From contig NZ_JACXBP010000002.1 in NCBI RefSeq assembly GCF_014773485.1, positions 372,001 through 436,000 on the forward strand: a stretch of DNA of 64,000 nucleotides. The letters are read 5' to 3'. The position numbers and the translations under genes were made by a program. This stretch comes from Erwinia aphidicola. Its GTDB lineage: Bacteria; Pseudomonadota; Gammaproteobacteria; Enterobacterales; Enterobacteriaceae. Below are positions 52,515-61,363 of the stretch, piece after piece; position 1 is the stretch's first letter, and the number at the start of each line of letters is the position of its first letter. The notes beneath the pieces were generated by a model. It saw only the letters and a program-made list of their open reading frames with translations. It did not search any database and was not told where the DNA came from.

Positions 52515-53732
52515 TCAGGGTGCACACACCTCGCGCAGACAGCGGATTAGCGCATCGGCTGCCGGGGAGTGCAGGCAGCCGGCGCGCACCGTCAGCCCGA
52601 TGGCGCGCTCGGTATCCGGCAGCGGTACCGGCAGCGCCACCAGCGCGCCGGAGGCCAGCTCAACTTCCAGCTGATGCGCGGAGACCGCCGCCAGCATATC
52701 AGACTGCATCAGCAGCCCGCGCACCAGCGCCAGATCGCCGGTTTCCACCACCGGATTAGGTGCCGGGATGCCCATTGCCTGAAAGCTGTTGTCCAGCAGA
52801 TGGCGGGCAGGCGTTGCCGAACGCGGCAGCACCCAGCGCGCCGCCCGCAGATCGGCGCTGGAGATGTCACGCCCCACCAGCGGATGATCGTGGCGCGCCA
52901 GCAGCACCATGCGCTCGGAAAACAGCGTTTCACGCGTCACGTCGAGCGCCTCTTCATCACGCCGCAATGCCCCAAAGATAAAATCGATATCGCCGGAGCG
53001 CATCTCAGAGGCCAGCACGCCAAACGCGCTTTCGCTGGTCACCACCCGCACGCCAGGGTAGCGCGCCGTCAGCATCACAATCGCCTGCGGCAGAATGCGC
53101 GTGCGCCCCAGCGGCAGAGCACCGACCCGCACCGTCCCCTCCAGCACCCCGCTGCGGGCGGCGATATCAGCCGGAATATGGCGCAGTTCATTCAGCGCTC
53201 GCCGCACGTTAGGCTCTATTTCACGCCCGGCCAGCGACGGCATCATGCCGTGTGGGGTGCGCTCCAGCAGTGCGACGCCCGCGCCGTTTTCCAGCACGCG
53301 CAGCGCTGCACTCACCGCTGGCTGGCTCAGCCCGAGCCGGGCTGCCACTGTCTGCATATGCCGCGTCTGGCACAGGGTGATAAAAATTTGCAGGCGACGC
53401 ACGTTGAATAACCACAGCGGCTCCGCGTCGCTGCGCAACCCCGCGCGCCCGTGCAGTTTTGCCAGCCGCTGCGGCACCTGATGCAGTTCATCAATTGCCC
53501 GTAGCGCGCGCGGCAGCACGCATTTGCCGAGGTCGGTCAGCATCATTCCCCCGGCGTGACGCTCAAATAACGTCACGCCTAAAGTGAGTTCGAGATCGCG
53601 AATTGCACGGGTTATTGCCGACTGGGTGCGAAATAATTCATCCGCAGCACGGGAGACACTCCCCTGGGCGACCACCTGACTGAATGCTCTGATTTGCATC
53701 AGGTTTGTCAGTTCCTGCGTTGCATTTTCCAC
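52515..53732 (-). CDS. LysR-type regulator with two helix-turn-helix domains
   Basis: 405 residues from the GTG at 53732 (AGGGA 6 nt upstream), about 100 longer than a normal LysR protein. Two DNA-binding domains lie in tandem: residues about 9-68 (MQIRAFSQVVAQGSVSRAAD, GVTLFERHAGG) and about 110-168 (LQIFITLCQTRHMQTVAARL, GVALLERTPHG). One co-inducer domain follows (about 198-400). It is divergent from the galBCD genes with 132 bases between start codons, so it is probably their regulator, like GalR or LigR-type factors in other aromatic pathways. Translation could begin further upstream (ATG at 53789). Confidence 0.88.
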   Translation of the reverse strand: MENATQELTNLMQIRAFSQVVAQGSVSRAADELFRTQSAITRAIRDLELTLGVTLFERHAGGMMLTDLGKCVLPRALRAIDELHQVPQRLAKLHGRAGLRSDAEPLWLFNVRRLQIFITLCQTRHMQTVAARLGLSQPAVSAALRVLENGAGVALLERTPHGMMPSLAGREIEPNVRRALNELRHIPADIAARSGVLEGTVRVGALPLGRTRILPQAIVMLTARYPGVRVVTSESAFGVLASEMRSGDIDFIFGALRRDEEALDVTRETLFSERMVLLARHDHPLVGRDISSADLRAARWVLPRSATPARHLLDNSFQAMGIPAPNPVVETGDLALVRGLLMQSDMLAAVSAHQLEVELASGALVALPVPLPDTERAIGLTVRAGCLHSPAADALIRCLREVCAP

Positions 53733-53864
53733 TCTGATTCCCTGCCTGTTTTCGCCACCGTCCGAAGTTGCAATATAAATAAAACGCATACCCGCTGCAA
53801 TCAAATGAATTATCGCCACCGCGCCGGCGGTGACAGCATGGAAAAAAACAGCGGAGGAAGTGCC
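53733..53864. promoter_or_regulatory. Divergent control region of the gal cluster
   Basis: 132 bases between the LysR and galB start codons. It contains an AT-rich TATAAAT (53774-53780) flanked by TTGCA (near 53769) and TGCAA (near 53796), an inverted pair that could mark a LysR site. The galB ribosome binding site GGAGGAAG is at 53852-53859. Confidence 0.4.
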
Positions 53865-54605
53865 ATGACTGAGAACACCCCAAAAAAAACCGCGCTGGTG
53901 GTTAGCGCCCACTCGGCAGATTTCGTCTGGCGCGCGGGTGGGGCCATCGCTCTGCACCATGCCCGGGGCTATGACGTCCACGTGGTCTGCCTCTCATTTG
54001 GCGAGCGTGGCGAATCGGCCAAGCTGTGGCGCAAGGGTGAGATGAGCGAGGCCAAAGTGAAGGCGGCCCGCCGCAGCGAAGCGCAGGCCGCAGCGGAGAT
54101 CCTCGGCGCCAGCATCGAATTTTTCGATCTCGGCGACTACCCGCTGCGCCCCGATAAAGAGACGCTGTTCCGTCTGGCGGACGTCTATCGCCGCGTGCAG
54201 CCGCACTTTGTGCTGACGCACTCGCTGCAGGACCCGTACAACTATGACCATCCGATGGCCACGCATCTGGCGCAGGAAGCGCGCATCATCGCCCAGGCCG
54301 AAGGTTACCGCCCGGGCGAGAAGATCATCGGGGCACCGCCGGTCTACTGCTTTGAACCGCATCAGCCTGAACAGTGCAGCTGGAAGCCGGACGTGCTGCT
54401 GGATATCACCACGGTGTGGGACAAAAAATATCAGGCCATCCAGTGCATGGCCGGGCAGGAACATCTGTGGGAATACTACACGCGGGTGGCGCAGCAGCGC
54501 GGCGTGCAGGCCAAGCGTAACGTCGGGATTACCAGCAGCCGCGACATCGTATACGGCGAAGGCTACCAGAGTATCTTCCCACGCGTGACGGAGGATCTGG
54601 CATGA
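53865..54605 (+). CDS. galB: GalB-like 4-oxalomesaconate hydratase (PIG-L fold)
   Basis: 246-residue PIG-L/LmbE-fold zinc protein. GalB of Pseudomonas putida, which hydrates 4-oxalomesaconate to 4-carboxy-4-hydroxy-2-oxoadipate (CHA), belongs to this fold, and the neighbouring galC and galD homologues support the same role. Metal-site residues seen: AHSAD at 15-19 (His16, Asp19; the deacetylase AHPDD is altered) and YDHPMA with His129. Start ATG at 53865 after GGAGGAAG; an in-frame ATG at 53838 is less likely. Its stop overlaps the galC start by 4 nt. Confidence 0.85.
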   Translation: MTENTPKKTALVVSAHSADFVWRAGGAIALHHARGYDVHVVCLSFGERGESAKLWRKGEMSEAKVKAARRSEAQAAAEILGASIEFFDLGDYPLRPDKETLFRLADVYRRVQPHFVLTHSLQDPYNYDHPMATHLAQEARIIAQAEGYRPGEKIIGAPPVYCFEPHQPEQCSWKPDVLLDITTVWDKKYQAIQCMAGQEHLWEYYTRVAQQRGVQAKRNVGITSSRDIVYGEGYQSIFPRVTEDLA

Positions 54606-55315
54606 GCATCATCGGTAAAAAGGGCGTCGTCGTGCGCCAGATCCCACGCGCAGCCAGCAGCGACATTGACGCGCTGGCCCGCTCCGGCGTCGCCACCGTC
54701 CATGAGGCCCAGGGGCGAAAAGGGTTGCTGGACCCGGCCATCCGCCCCATCCAGCAGGACTGCGGCATCGCCGGGAGTGCAGTCACCGTGCTGGTGGCAC
54801 CGGGTGACAACTGGATGTTCCACGTGGCGGTAGAACTCTGCCAGCCGGGGGACGTGCTGGTGGTTGCGCCCACCTCTCCGTGCAGCGACGGCTACTTCGG
54901 CGATCTGCTGGCGACCTCATTGCAGTCACGCGGCGTGCGCGGGCTGGTGGCAGACCTTGGCGTGCGTGATACCCGCACGCTGCGCGCCATGGGCTTTGCC
55001 GTCTGGTCGCGGGCCGTGTATGCGCAGGGCACCGTGAAAGAGACGCTCGGCTCGGTCAATGTGCCGCTGGTGTGCGCCGGGCAGCCGATCTGGCCCGGAG
55101 ATGTGATCGTCGCCGATGACGACGGCGTGGTGGTGGTAGCGCGCCGCGAAGCCGCCAGCGTGGCGGAAAAAGCGCAGCAGCGCGAAGCGCTGGAAGAGAG
55201 CAAGCGCGACCGCATGGCGGCAGGCGAGCTGGGGCTGGATATCTATCAGATGCGCCCGCGCCTGGCGGAAAAAGGGCTGCGCTATGTCGACACGCTTGAG
55301 CAACTGGAGGAGTAA
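54602..55315 (+). CDS. galC: 4-carboxy-4-hydroxy-2-oxoadipate aldolase (GalC/RraA-like)
   Basis: 237-residue class II pyruvate aldolase of the HMG/CHA aldolase family, which cleaves CHA to pyruvate and oxaloacetate. The active-site segments are visible: [15 protein letters not shown] (metal/pyruvate loop), [13 protein letters not shown] with the catalytic Arg, and [12 protein letters not shown]. RraA itself lacks part of this set. Overlaps galB (ATGA) and ends 3 nt before galD. Confidence 0.92.
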   Translation: MSIIGKKGVVVRQIPRAASSDIDALARSGVATVHEAQGRKGLLDPAIRPIQQDCGIAGSAVTVLVAPGDNWMFHVAVELCQPGDVLVVAPTSPCSDGYFGDLLATSLQSRGVRGLVADLGVRDTRTLRAMGFAVWSRAVYAQGTVKETLGSVNVPLVCAGQPIWPGDVIVADDDGVVVVARREAASVAEKAQQREALEESKRDRMAAGELGLDIYQMRPRLAEKGLRYVDTLEQLEE

Positions 55316-55318
55316 CCC

Positions 55319-56407
55319 ATGCGCCAGCGCCGCATCCCCTGTTTACTGATGCGCGGCGGCACCTCAAAAGCCGCCTGCTTCCTGGCAGACGATCTGCCAT
55401 CGGATCCCTCCGTGCGCGACCGGGTGCTGCTGGCGGTCATGGGCTCGCCCGATATCCGCCAGATAGACGGTCTGGGCGGCGCCGATCCGCTCACCAGCAA
55501 AGTGGCGATCGTCAGCGCTTCCCGCCGTGACGATGCGGATGTCGACTACCTGTTTGCCCAGGTCAACGTCGATCGGCCTTACGTTGATTACGGGCAGAAC
55601 TGCGGCAATATTCTCGCCGCCGTGGGGCCATTCGCCGTTGAGCGTGGGCTGGTGACGGCGGGCAGTGAGCGTACCCGCGTGCGCATCTTCATGCAAAACA
55701 CCGGGCAGATTGCCGAGGCGGAATTCGCCACCCCAGGCGGCGAGGTCGACTATGACGGCGATCTGCGCATCGATGGCGTACCAGGCACCGCGGGCGAGAT
55801 CGCCCTTACCTTCGAAGAGATTGCCGGATCGAGCTGCGGGGCGCTGTTGCCGACCGGCCAGCCGCGCGATCGCTTTGACGACGTCGACGTCACCTGTATC
55901 GATAACGGCATGCCGGTGGTGCTGCTGCGCGCTGCGGATGTGGGCCGCAGCGGCTATGAGAGCCGTGAGCAGTTGGATAACGACAGCGAGCTGAAGCAGC
56001 GGCTGGAGTCGATTCGCCTGCAGGCCGGGCCGCGCATGAATCTGGGCGACGTCAGCCAGCGTACGGTGCCGAAAGTCACCCTGCTGGCCGAGGCGCGCCA
56101 CGGCGGTGCTGTCAGCTCGCGCACCTTTATTCCGCACCGCTGTCACGCGTCGATTGGCGTGCTCGGCGCGGTCAGCGTCGCCAGCGCCTGCCTGATCCCG
56201 GGCAGCGTTGCTGACGGGCTGGCGCGCATCAGCAACGCCCCCCAGCAGCGCCTGAGCGTGGAGCATCCCAGCGGTGAGTTCAGCGTGCTGCTGCAGCGCG
56301 CTGGCGATAATCCGCTGGCGGGCTGCGGGCTACTGCGCACCGCGCGCGCCATTTTTGCCGGGGAAGTCCTCATCCCTGCGGCTGTCTGGCCGCTGAGCAA
56401 GGAGTAG
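55319..56407 (+). CDS. galD: 4-oxalomesaconate tautomerase (GalD, PrpF family)
   Basis: 362-residue PrpF-fold isomerase (two diaminopimelate-epimerase-like halves). Known GalD converts the keto to the enol form of 4-oxalomesaconate. Signatures: CLLMRGGTSKAACFL at the N-terminus, GLGGADPLTSKVAIV, and YGQNCGNILAAVGPFA. PrpF aconitate isomerases look alike, but the galB-galC context favours the OMA tautomerase. Confidence 0.9.
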   Translation: MRQRRIPCLLMRGGTSKAACFLADDLPSDPSVRDRVLLAVMGSPDIRQIDGLGGADPLTSKVAIVSASRRDDADVDYLFAQVNVDRPYVDYGQNCGNILAAVGPFAVERGLVTAGSERTRVRIFMQNTGQIAEAEFATPGGEVDYDGDLRIDGVPGTAGEIALTFEEIAGSSCGALLPTGQPRDRFDDVDVTCIDNGMPVVLLRAADVGRSGYESREQLDNDSELKQRLESIRLQAGPRMNLGDVSQRTVPKVTLLAEARHGGAVSSRTFIPHRCHASIGVLGAVSVASACLIPGSVADGLARISNAPQQRLSVEHPSGEFSVLLQRAGDNPLAGCGLLRTARAIFAGEVLIPAAVWPLSKE

Positions 56408-56411
56408 CGTT

Positions 56412-57296
56412 ATGAACATCACCTTTATCGGTTTTGGCGAAGCGGGCGGCATCCTGGCCCGTGACTTACAGGCGCAGGGCCATGTGCTGACGGTGTGGGA
56501 CCGTAAAGCGCTGGAGGCGCAGAGCCTGCCCGCGCTGCGGGAAAAAGCGCTGCAGAGCGGCGTGCGGCTGGCGCCCTCGCTGGCTGAGGCGTTGCAGAGC
56601 GCCACGCTGGTCTTCTCCACGGTCACCGCATCCCAGGCGCTGGGCGTGGCGCAGCAGGCCGCGCCGCTGCTCAAGGCCGGGCAGCACTTCCTCGATCTGA
56701 ATTCGGTGGCCCCGCATACCAAACGCGCGGCGGCCGACGCGGTGGGTGCGCACGGGGCCAGCTATATCGACGTCGCCGTGATGGCCCCGGTGCCGCCAAA
56801 ACGCCTTGCCACGCCGCTGCTGGTCGGCGGAATTCAGGCTGAGGCAGTTAATGCCCTGCTGCTGCAGCTCGGTCTTAACAGCCGGCTGCTGGGCAGCGAA
56901 GTGGGGGAAGCTTCGGCCATTAAGATGTGCCGCAGCATCATGATCAAAGGGCTGGAAGCCCTGACCACTGAGTGTCTGAGCGCGGCGCGGCAGTACGGCG
57001 TCGAGCAGGCGGTGCTCGACTCACTGCACGCCAGCTTCCCTTCGCTCGGCTGGGATGGACAGCTGCCGCACTACCTGATTAGCCGCGTGGCGGAGCACGG
57101 CCAGCGCCGCGCCGAAGAGATGCAGGAAGTGGTGAAAACCCTGCGCGACGTCGGGGTTCCACCCGCCATGAGCGCGGCCATCTTCACAACCCAGCAGGGG
57201 CTGGTGGACGCACTGCAGGCGCGATCGCTGGAGTATCAGCAGCTCACTCCGTTTGTCTGGCAGGAGACGCTGGATAAGATCTATCCAGCACAATGA
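56412..57296 (+). CDS. NAD(P)-binding dehydrogenase with DUF1932 C-terminal domain
   Basis: 294 residues of the 6-phosphogluconate/beta-hydroxyacid dehydrogenase superfamily. Rossmann motif GFGEAGGILA at the N-terminus, then DLNSVAPHTKRAAAD and a central AIKMCRSIMIKGLEAL segment whose Lys corresponds to the catalytic lysine of the superfamily; the C-terminal helical domain is DUF1932. It lies 4 nt after galD and is surely in the same operon, but it is not part of the known gallate pathway. It might reduce or oxidise a hydroxy-acid that feeds into or branches off OMA/CHA. The substrate is unknown. Confidence 0.85.
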   Translation: MNITFIGFGEAGGILARDLQAQGHVLTVWDRKALEAQSLPALREKALQSGVRLAPSLAEALQSATLVFSTVTASQALGVAQQAAPLLKAGQHFLDLNSVAPHTKRAAADAVGAHGASYIDVAVMAPVPPKRLATPLLVGGIQAEAVNALLLQLGLNSRLLGSEVGEASAIKMCRSIMIKGLEALTTECLSAARQYGVEQAVLDSLHASFPSLGWDGQLPHYLISRVAEHGQRRAEEMQEVVKTLRDVGVPPAMSAAIFTTQQGLVDALQARSLEYQQLTPFVWQETLDKIYPAQ

Positions 57297-57445
57297 GTTA
57301 TGTGGATAGAGGCATGAGTTTTGTTTATCGCGCGTTGCCTGGCTATGGGCAACGGCGTAGCGTAACGGCGACGAGATGGTCGTCTGAAAAAAATAAATAC
57401 CGGGGCCAGTGCGCTCACCGGTGAATGGATATCAGGAAGCAATGT

Positions 57446-57901
57446 ATGAAACTTAGAGCATCTGTAACCCTCTCCCTACTCCTGGCGGCTGGCATTGGCC
57501 AGGCCGCAGCGGCGCAGCTGGACGCCTCTCACGCTGACCAGGTGATCGCCAGCGTGAAAAACAGTATCAGCGCGCAGCACAGCACCGGCTGCGTCGCCGT
57601 GGTGGATGCCAGCGGCACGCTGCTTGCCTTCCAGCGCCTGGATGGCGCCTCGCCGGGCTGTGTCGATGCGGCAATCGGTAAAGCGCGCACCTCCGCGCTG
57701 TATCACGCCCCCTCGCTGAAATTTATGCAGCGCTTGCAGAGTGGCGAAACCACCGTGCTGGCTATCCCGCATGCCATCGCACTCGGCGGCGGTTATCCGC
57801 TGGCTCTGCAGGATGAAGTGGTCGGCGCCGTCGGCGTCAGCACGCCGAAACAGGAGCTGGACAATCAGGCTTCAGAGGCTGCCGCTCAGGCACTGAAATA
57901 A
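57446..57901 (+). CDS. Exported GlcG/HbpS-like protein
   Basis: 151 residues with a Sec signal peptide (MKLRASVTLSLLLAAGIGQAAA) and a GlcG/HbpS domain (CVAVVDASGTLLAFQRLDGAS; AIALGGGYPLAL). Members bind haem or cobalamin or accompany glycolate and sugar-acid oxidation genes. Start ATG at 57446 after AGGAAG; the ATG at 57442 is out of frame. It lies 149 bases after the DUF1932 gene, a space with two small hairpins (57333-57354 and 57370-57384), and 16 nt before the dehydrogenase subunits, so it may head their operon. Confidence 0.85.
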   Translation: MKLRASVTLSLLLAAGIGQAAAAQLDASHADQVIASVKNSISAQHSTGCVAVVDASGTLLAFQRLDGASPGCVDAAIGKARTSALYHAPSLKFMQRLQSGETTVLAIPHAIALGGGYPLALQDEVVGAVGVSTPKQELDNQASEAAAQALK

Positions 57902-57917
57902 CGCCAGGGGAATTCTG

Positions 57918-58445
57918 ATGATAACTCTCTCACGCCGCCGGTTACTGACCGGCACGGCGGGCCTGCTGGTGGCTGGCGTCCTGGCTCAGGTGCTGCCCGC
58001 CAGCCTGGCCTTTGCCAGCCCTCCGCTGGCCGCTGCGGTGGCACCGTCCGCCAGTTTTCGCGCCATCTCCGTCAGGCTGACCGCTTTTGATCAGCCGGAT
58101 GCCCTGCTGTCCCAGCGCCTGTACAGCTGGCTGCATGACCATTTCCCCCTGTTGGACAGCCAGCTGGATACGCTCAACACGCTGCTGCAACAGCAGCCTG
58201 ACGCCAACGGCAGCGCCCTGTTAACGCTGCTGGCGGCGCAGCCTAAAGCGCTGAACGACCTCTATCAGGCGCTGGTTTCCGGCTGGTATCTCGGCGTGGT
58301 CGGCCCGCTGCCGCGCCCGCAGTGTATTGCCTTTGAAAATATTGCCAGCTATCGGCTGGTTCGCGATTCCCTGTTACCGCCGAGCTATGCGCCGGGGCAA
58401 CCTGATTTCTGGACGCAGCCGCCAGCAAGGAGAGCACATGTCTGA
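57918..58445 (+). CDS. Membrane-bound sugar/sugar-acid dehydrogenase, small (Tat) subunit
   Basis: 175 residues with a Tat-type signal peptide (SRRRLLTGTAGLLVAGVLA) and similarity in layout to the FAD-SLDH / gluconate 2-dehydrogenase subunit 3 family (LSQRLYSWLHDHFPLLDSQL; VVGPLPRPQCIAFENIASYRLVRD). In such enzymes the folded small subunit carries the cofactor-containing large subunit through the Tat pathway. The stop overlaps the large-subunit start by 8 nt. Confidence 0.88.
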   Translation: MITLSRRRLLTGTAGLLVAGVLAQVLPASLAFASPPLAAAVAPSASFRAISVRLTAFDQPDALLSQRLYSWLHDHFPLLDSQLDTLNTLLQQQPDANGSALLTLLAAQPKALNDLYQALVSGWYLGVVGPLPRPQCIAFENIASYRLVRDSLLPPSYAPGQPDFWTQPPARRAHV

Positions 58446-60039
58446 TTCATTAAGCGCCGATGTGGTGGTGATTGGTGCCGGGATTGCCGGTTCGCTGGCG
58501 GCACTGAAGATGGCCAAAGCGGGCGCTTCGGTGCTGATGCTGGAGTCCGGGCCGGAGATTAAGCGCGACGAAGCGGTGGAGTATTTTCGCAACTCGCCGT
58601 TTAAAGGCGACTTTACCGAACCCTTCCCGCCGCAGCCGTGGGCACCGCAGCCGAAGTTTATTCCTGCCGATAATAACTACCTGATCCAGAAAGGGCCGGA
58701 CCCCTATCGCGCCCAGTACCTGCGCGGCATCGGCGGTACCACCTGGCACTGGGCAGGCCAGGCATTTCGCCTGCTGCCGAACGATATGCGCATCCACTCT
58801 CTGTACGGCATCGGGCGCGACTGGCCCATCAGCTACGCCGAACTGGAGCCGTACTACTGCGACGCCGAATACCAGATGGGCGTCTCCGGCGACAGCGATC
58901 TGGCGTCGCCGCGTTCGCGCCCCTACCCGCTGCCCGGCATTCCGCTGCCGTACGGCTTCGAACGCCTCAGGCAGCGCCTCGGCCCGCTGGGCTATGAGGT
59001 GGGTATTGGCCCGCAGGCGCGCAATAGCATCGCTTACGATGGCCGCCCAGCCTGCTGCGGCAACAATAACTGTATGCCGGTCTGCCCGATCGATGCGCAG
59101 TATCACGGCGGTATTTCGGCGCGTAAGGCGCTGGATGCCGGGGTGAAAATCGTTGCCAATGCGGTGGTGTTCCGCATTGAAGCTGATGACAAAGGGACCA
59201 TCCAAGCGGTGCACTACCTCGATCGGAACAAAGTGCGCCATCGCGTCACCGGTAAACAGTTTGTCCTGACGGCCAACGGTATTGAAAGCCCGAAAATTCT
59301 GCTGCTCTCCACCAGCGAACGCTACCCGGACGGCATCGCCAACAGCTCCGGCATGGTCGGGCGCAATCTGATGGATCACCCGGGATCGTCGGTGGAGTTC
59401 TACGCCGATGAGCCGGTGTGGTTTGGCCGCGGGCCAATGCGTCCGGGCAGCATCAATAATCTGCGCGACGGGGATTTCCGCAGCGAGCGCTCGGCGCTGC
59501 GCATCGACCTCGCCAATACCTCGCCGGTGCGCTACCTCACCGAACGGCTGGTGCGCCAGGGCTACTACGGCAAAGCGCTCAACGACAAGCTGGCCTTCCA
59601 GTCCGAACGCTTTGTCCAGCTGAAGTGCCTGCTGGAAATGCTGCCGGAACCGCAGAACCGCGTCACGCTCAGCAAAACCGAAAAGGATGCCTGGGGCATT
59701 CCGCGGCTGGAGGTCTACTACAGCTTCCCGGAATATGTGCATCGCGGCTATGACCAGTCGATGATCGACTTCCAGCGCATGGTGAAGGAGATGGGCGGCA
59801 GCGAGGCGATCTACAGCAAGCGCGGCGTTTACGACAATAACCAGCACATTACCGGCACCATGATCATGGGCAGTAATCCGCAGGATTCCGTGGTGGACGG
59901 CCACTGCCGCACCCACGATCACCCGAACCTGTTTATTGCCGGAACCGGGATCATGCCGTCAGCCTCGACGGTGAACTCAACGCTGACCGGAACCGCGCTG
60001 GCACTGCGTATGGCCGACACCGTTCTTTCCAGCCTGTAA
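58438..60039 (+). CDS. FAD-dependent GMC-type dehydrogenase, large subunit
   Basis: 533-residue flavoprotein of the gluconate 2-dehydrogenase / 2-ketogluconate / sorbitol dehydrogenase group. Start ATG at 58438 (AAGGAGAGC ahead); no signal peptide, consistent with Tat hitch-hiking on the small subunit. Rossmann GAGIAG at 13-18; cysteines 206, 207, 212 and 216 in a CC-x4-C-x3-C arrangement like the 3Fe-4S site of FAD glucose dehydrogenase; C-terminal catalytic His in QHITGTMIMG and Asn in STVNSTLT. Substrate cannot be read from sequence; the adjoining idn genes favour gluconate or ketogluconate. Confidence 0.9.
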   Translation: MSDSLSADVVVIGAGIAGSLAALKMAKAGASVLMLESGPEIKRDEAVEYFRNSPFKGDFTEPFPPQPWAPQPKFIPADNNYLIQKGPDPYRAQYLRGIGGTTWHWAGQAFRLLPNDMRIHSLYGIGRDWPISYAELEPYYCDAEYQMGVSGDSDLASPRSRPYPLPGIPLPYGFERLRQRLGPLGYEVGIGPQARNSIAYDGRPACCGNNNCMPVCPIDAQYHGGISARKALDAGVKIVANAVVFRIEADDKGTIQAVHYLDRNKVRHRVTGKQFVLTANGIESPKILLLSTSERYPDGIANSSGMVGRNLMDHPGSSVEFYADEPVWFGRGPMRPGSINNLRDGDFRSERSALRIDLANTSPVRYLTERLVRQGYYGKALNDKLAFQSERFVQLKCLLEMLPEPQNRVTLSKTEKDAWGIPRLEVYYSFPEYVHRGYDQSMIDFQRMVKEMGGSEAIYSKRGVYDNNQHITGTMIMGSNPQDSVVDGHCRTHDHPNLFIAGTGIMPSASTVNSTLTGTALALRMADTVLSSL

Positions 60040-60049
60040 GGAGCACCCG

Positions 60050-61363
60050 ATGAAAATTGTTTTAAGCACCTTCGTCATCGCGGTGGCCCTGATGCAGTGC
60101 GCAGCGGCGCAGGCGGCAGACAACAGCGCGCTGATCAAGCGCGGCGAGTACCTGGCGCGGGCGGGCGACTGTACCGCCTGCCATACCGCCACCAACGGCC
60201 CGCTGTTTGGCGGCGGCTTTGCCGTCAGCACCCCGTTTGGCCAGATCTGGGGTAGTAACATCTCTTCCGATAAGCAGTACGGCATCGGCAGCTGGAGCGA
60301 CGACCAGTTTGTCGCGGCAGTGCAGGAGGGCATCGGCAAAAATGGCGAGCAGCTCTACCCGGCGATGCCTTACGACTCCTTCACCAAAATGAAGCGCGAG
60401 GATGTGCTGGCGATTAAAGCTTACCTGATGTCGATGCCTGCGGTGCATCAGGCGTCACCGCAGACCGACCTGCCGTTCCCGTTCAATCAGCGCTGGGGGA
60501 TGCGCTTCTGGAAGTGGTTCAACTTTGATCGGGGTGAGCTGCAGAACGATGCGCAGCAGAGCGCACAGTGGAATAACGGCCGCTATCTGGTTGAGGCGCT
60601 GGCGCACTGCGGCACCTGCCATACGCCGCGCACTCTGACGATGGGCATGGATAACGATAAACCGCTGGCAGGCGGCGATCTGGGCGGCTGGCTGGCGTAC
60701 AACATCACGCCGGATAAGCAGGCCGGGATTGGTGACTGGAGTCAGCAGGAGCTGGTGACCTACCTGAAAACCGGCTTTGTCGCCGGAAAAGCCAGCGCCT
60801 CCGGCCCGATGGCGGAAGCTATCGAGCACAGCCTGCAGTACCTGCCGGAGAGCGATCTTGAGGATATTGCCACCTATCTCAAGAGCGTGAAGCCTCAGGG
60901 GGATAAGCAGCAGACCCGGGCGCGGGACAGCTGGGGGCAACCGTCGAATGCGCTGATTACGCTGCGCGGTGCGGATGCCGCCACGCGTGATGCGCAGCCG
61001 GGTGCGGTGGTGTTTGCCGGCAACTGCGCCAGCTGCCACGGCGCGGACGGAGCGGGTTCGGGCAAAGGCTTCCATGCCTATCCATCGCTGTTCCACCACA
61101 CCAGCACCGGCGCGGCCGATGCGCGTAACGTGGTGTCGGTAGTGCTGAACGGCGTGCGCCGCCACATGGCCGAAGGCGAGATCTTCATGCCCGCCTTTGC
61201 CCCGGAGCTGAGCGACCAGCAGGTGGCCGACGTCAGTAATTTTGTCAGCCAGCAGTTTGGTAACCCGGCGGCGGCAAACGTCAGCGCGAAGCAGGTTAAT
61301 ACGCTGCGCGAGGAGGCCAAACTGGCCTCGCCACCGGTTTTCCAGCAGGGCGATAAGCCTTAA
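60050..61363 (+). CDS. Tri-haem cytochrome c subunit of the dehydrogenase
   Basis: 437 residues with a Sec signal peptide (ending AAQA) and three CxxCH haem sites at 41-45 (CTACH), 187-191 (CGTCH) and 326-330 (CASCH), the number typical of gluconate, sorbitol and alcohol dehydrogenase cytochrome subunits. It passes electrons from the flavin subunit to ubiquinone. Starts 10 nt after the large subunit; its TAA overlaps the end of idnR on the opposite strand. Confidence 0.93.
   Translation: MKIVLSTFVIAVALMQCAAAQAADNSALIKRGEYLARAGDCTACHTATNGPLFGGGFAVSTPFGQIWGSNISSDKQYGIGSWSDDQFVAAVQEGIGKNGEQLYPAMPYDSFTKMKREDVLAIKAYLMSMPAVHQASPQTDLPFPFNQRWGMRFWKWFNFDRGELQNDAQQSAQWNNGRYLVEALAHCGTCHTPRTLTMGMDNDKPLAGGDLGGWLAYNITPDKQAGIGDWSQQELVTYLKTGFVAGKASASGPMAEAIEHSLQYLPESDLEDIATYLKSVKPQGDKQQTRARDSWGQPSNALITLRGADAATRDAQPGAVVFAGNCASCHGADGAGSGKGFHAYPSLFHHTSTGAADARNVVSVVLNGVRRHMAEGEIFMPAFAPELSDQQVADVSNFVSQQFGNPAAANVSAKQVNTLREEAKLASPPVFQQGDKP

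Noticed and set aside
53838..53864. Upstream start for galB at 53838
   Set aside because: The ATG at 53865 has a strong GGAGGAAG at the right distance and the extra nine residues do not resemble the family.
58450..59922. 490-residue frame antisense to the GMC dehydrogenase
   Set aside because: Shadow of a well-supported gene; no motif recognised.
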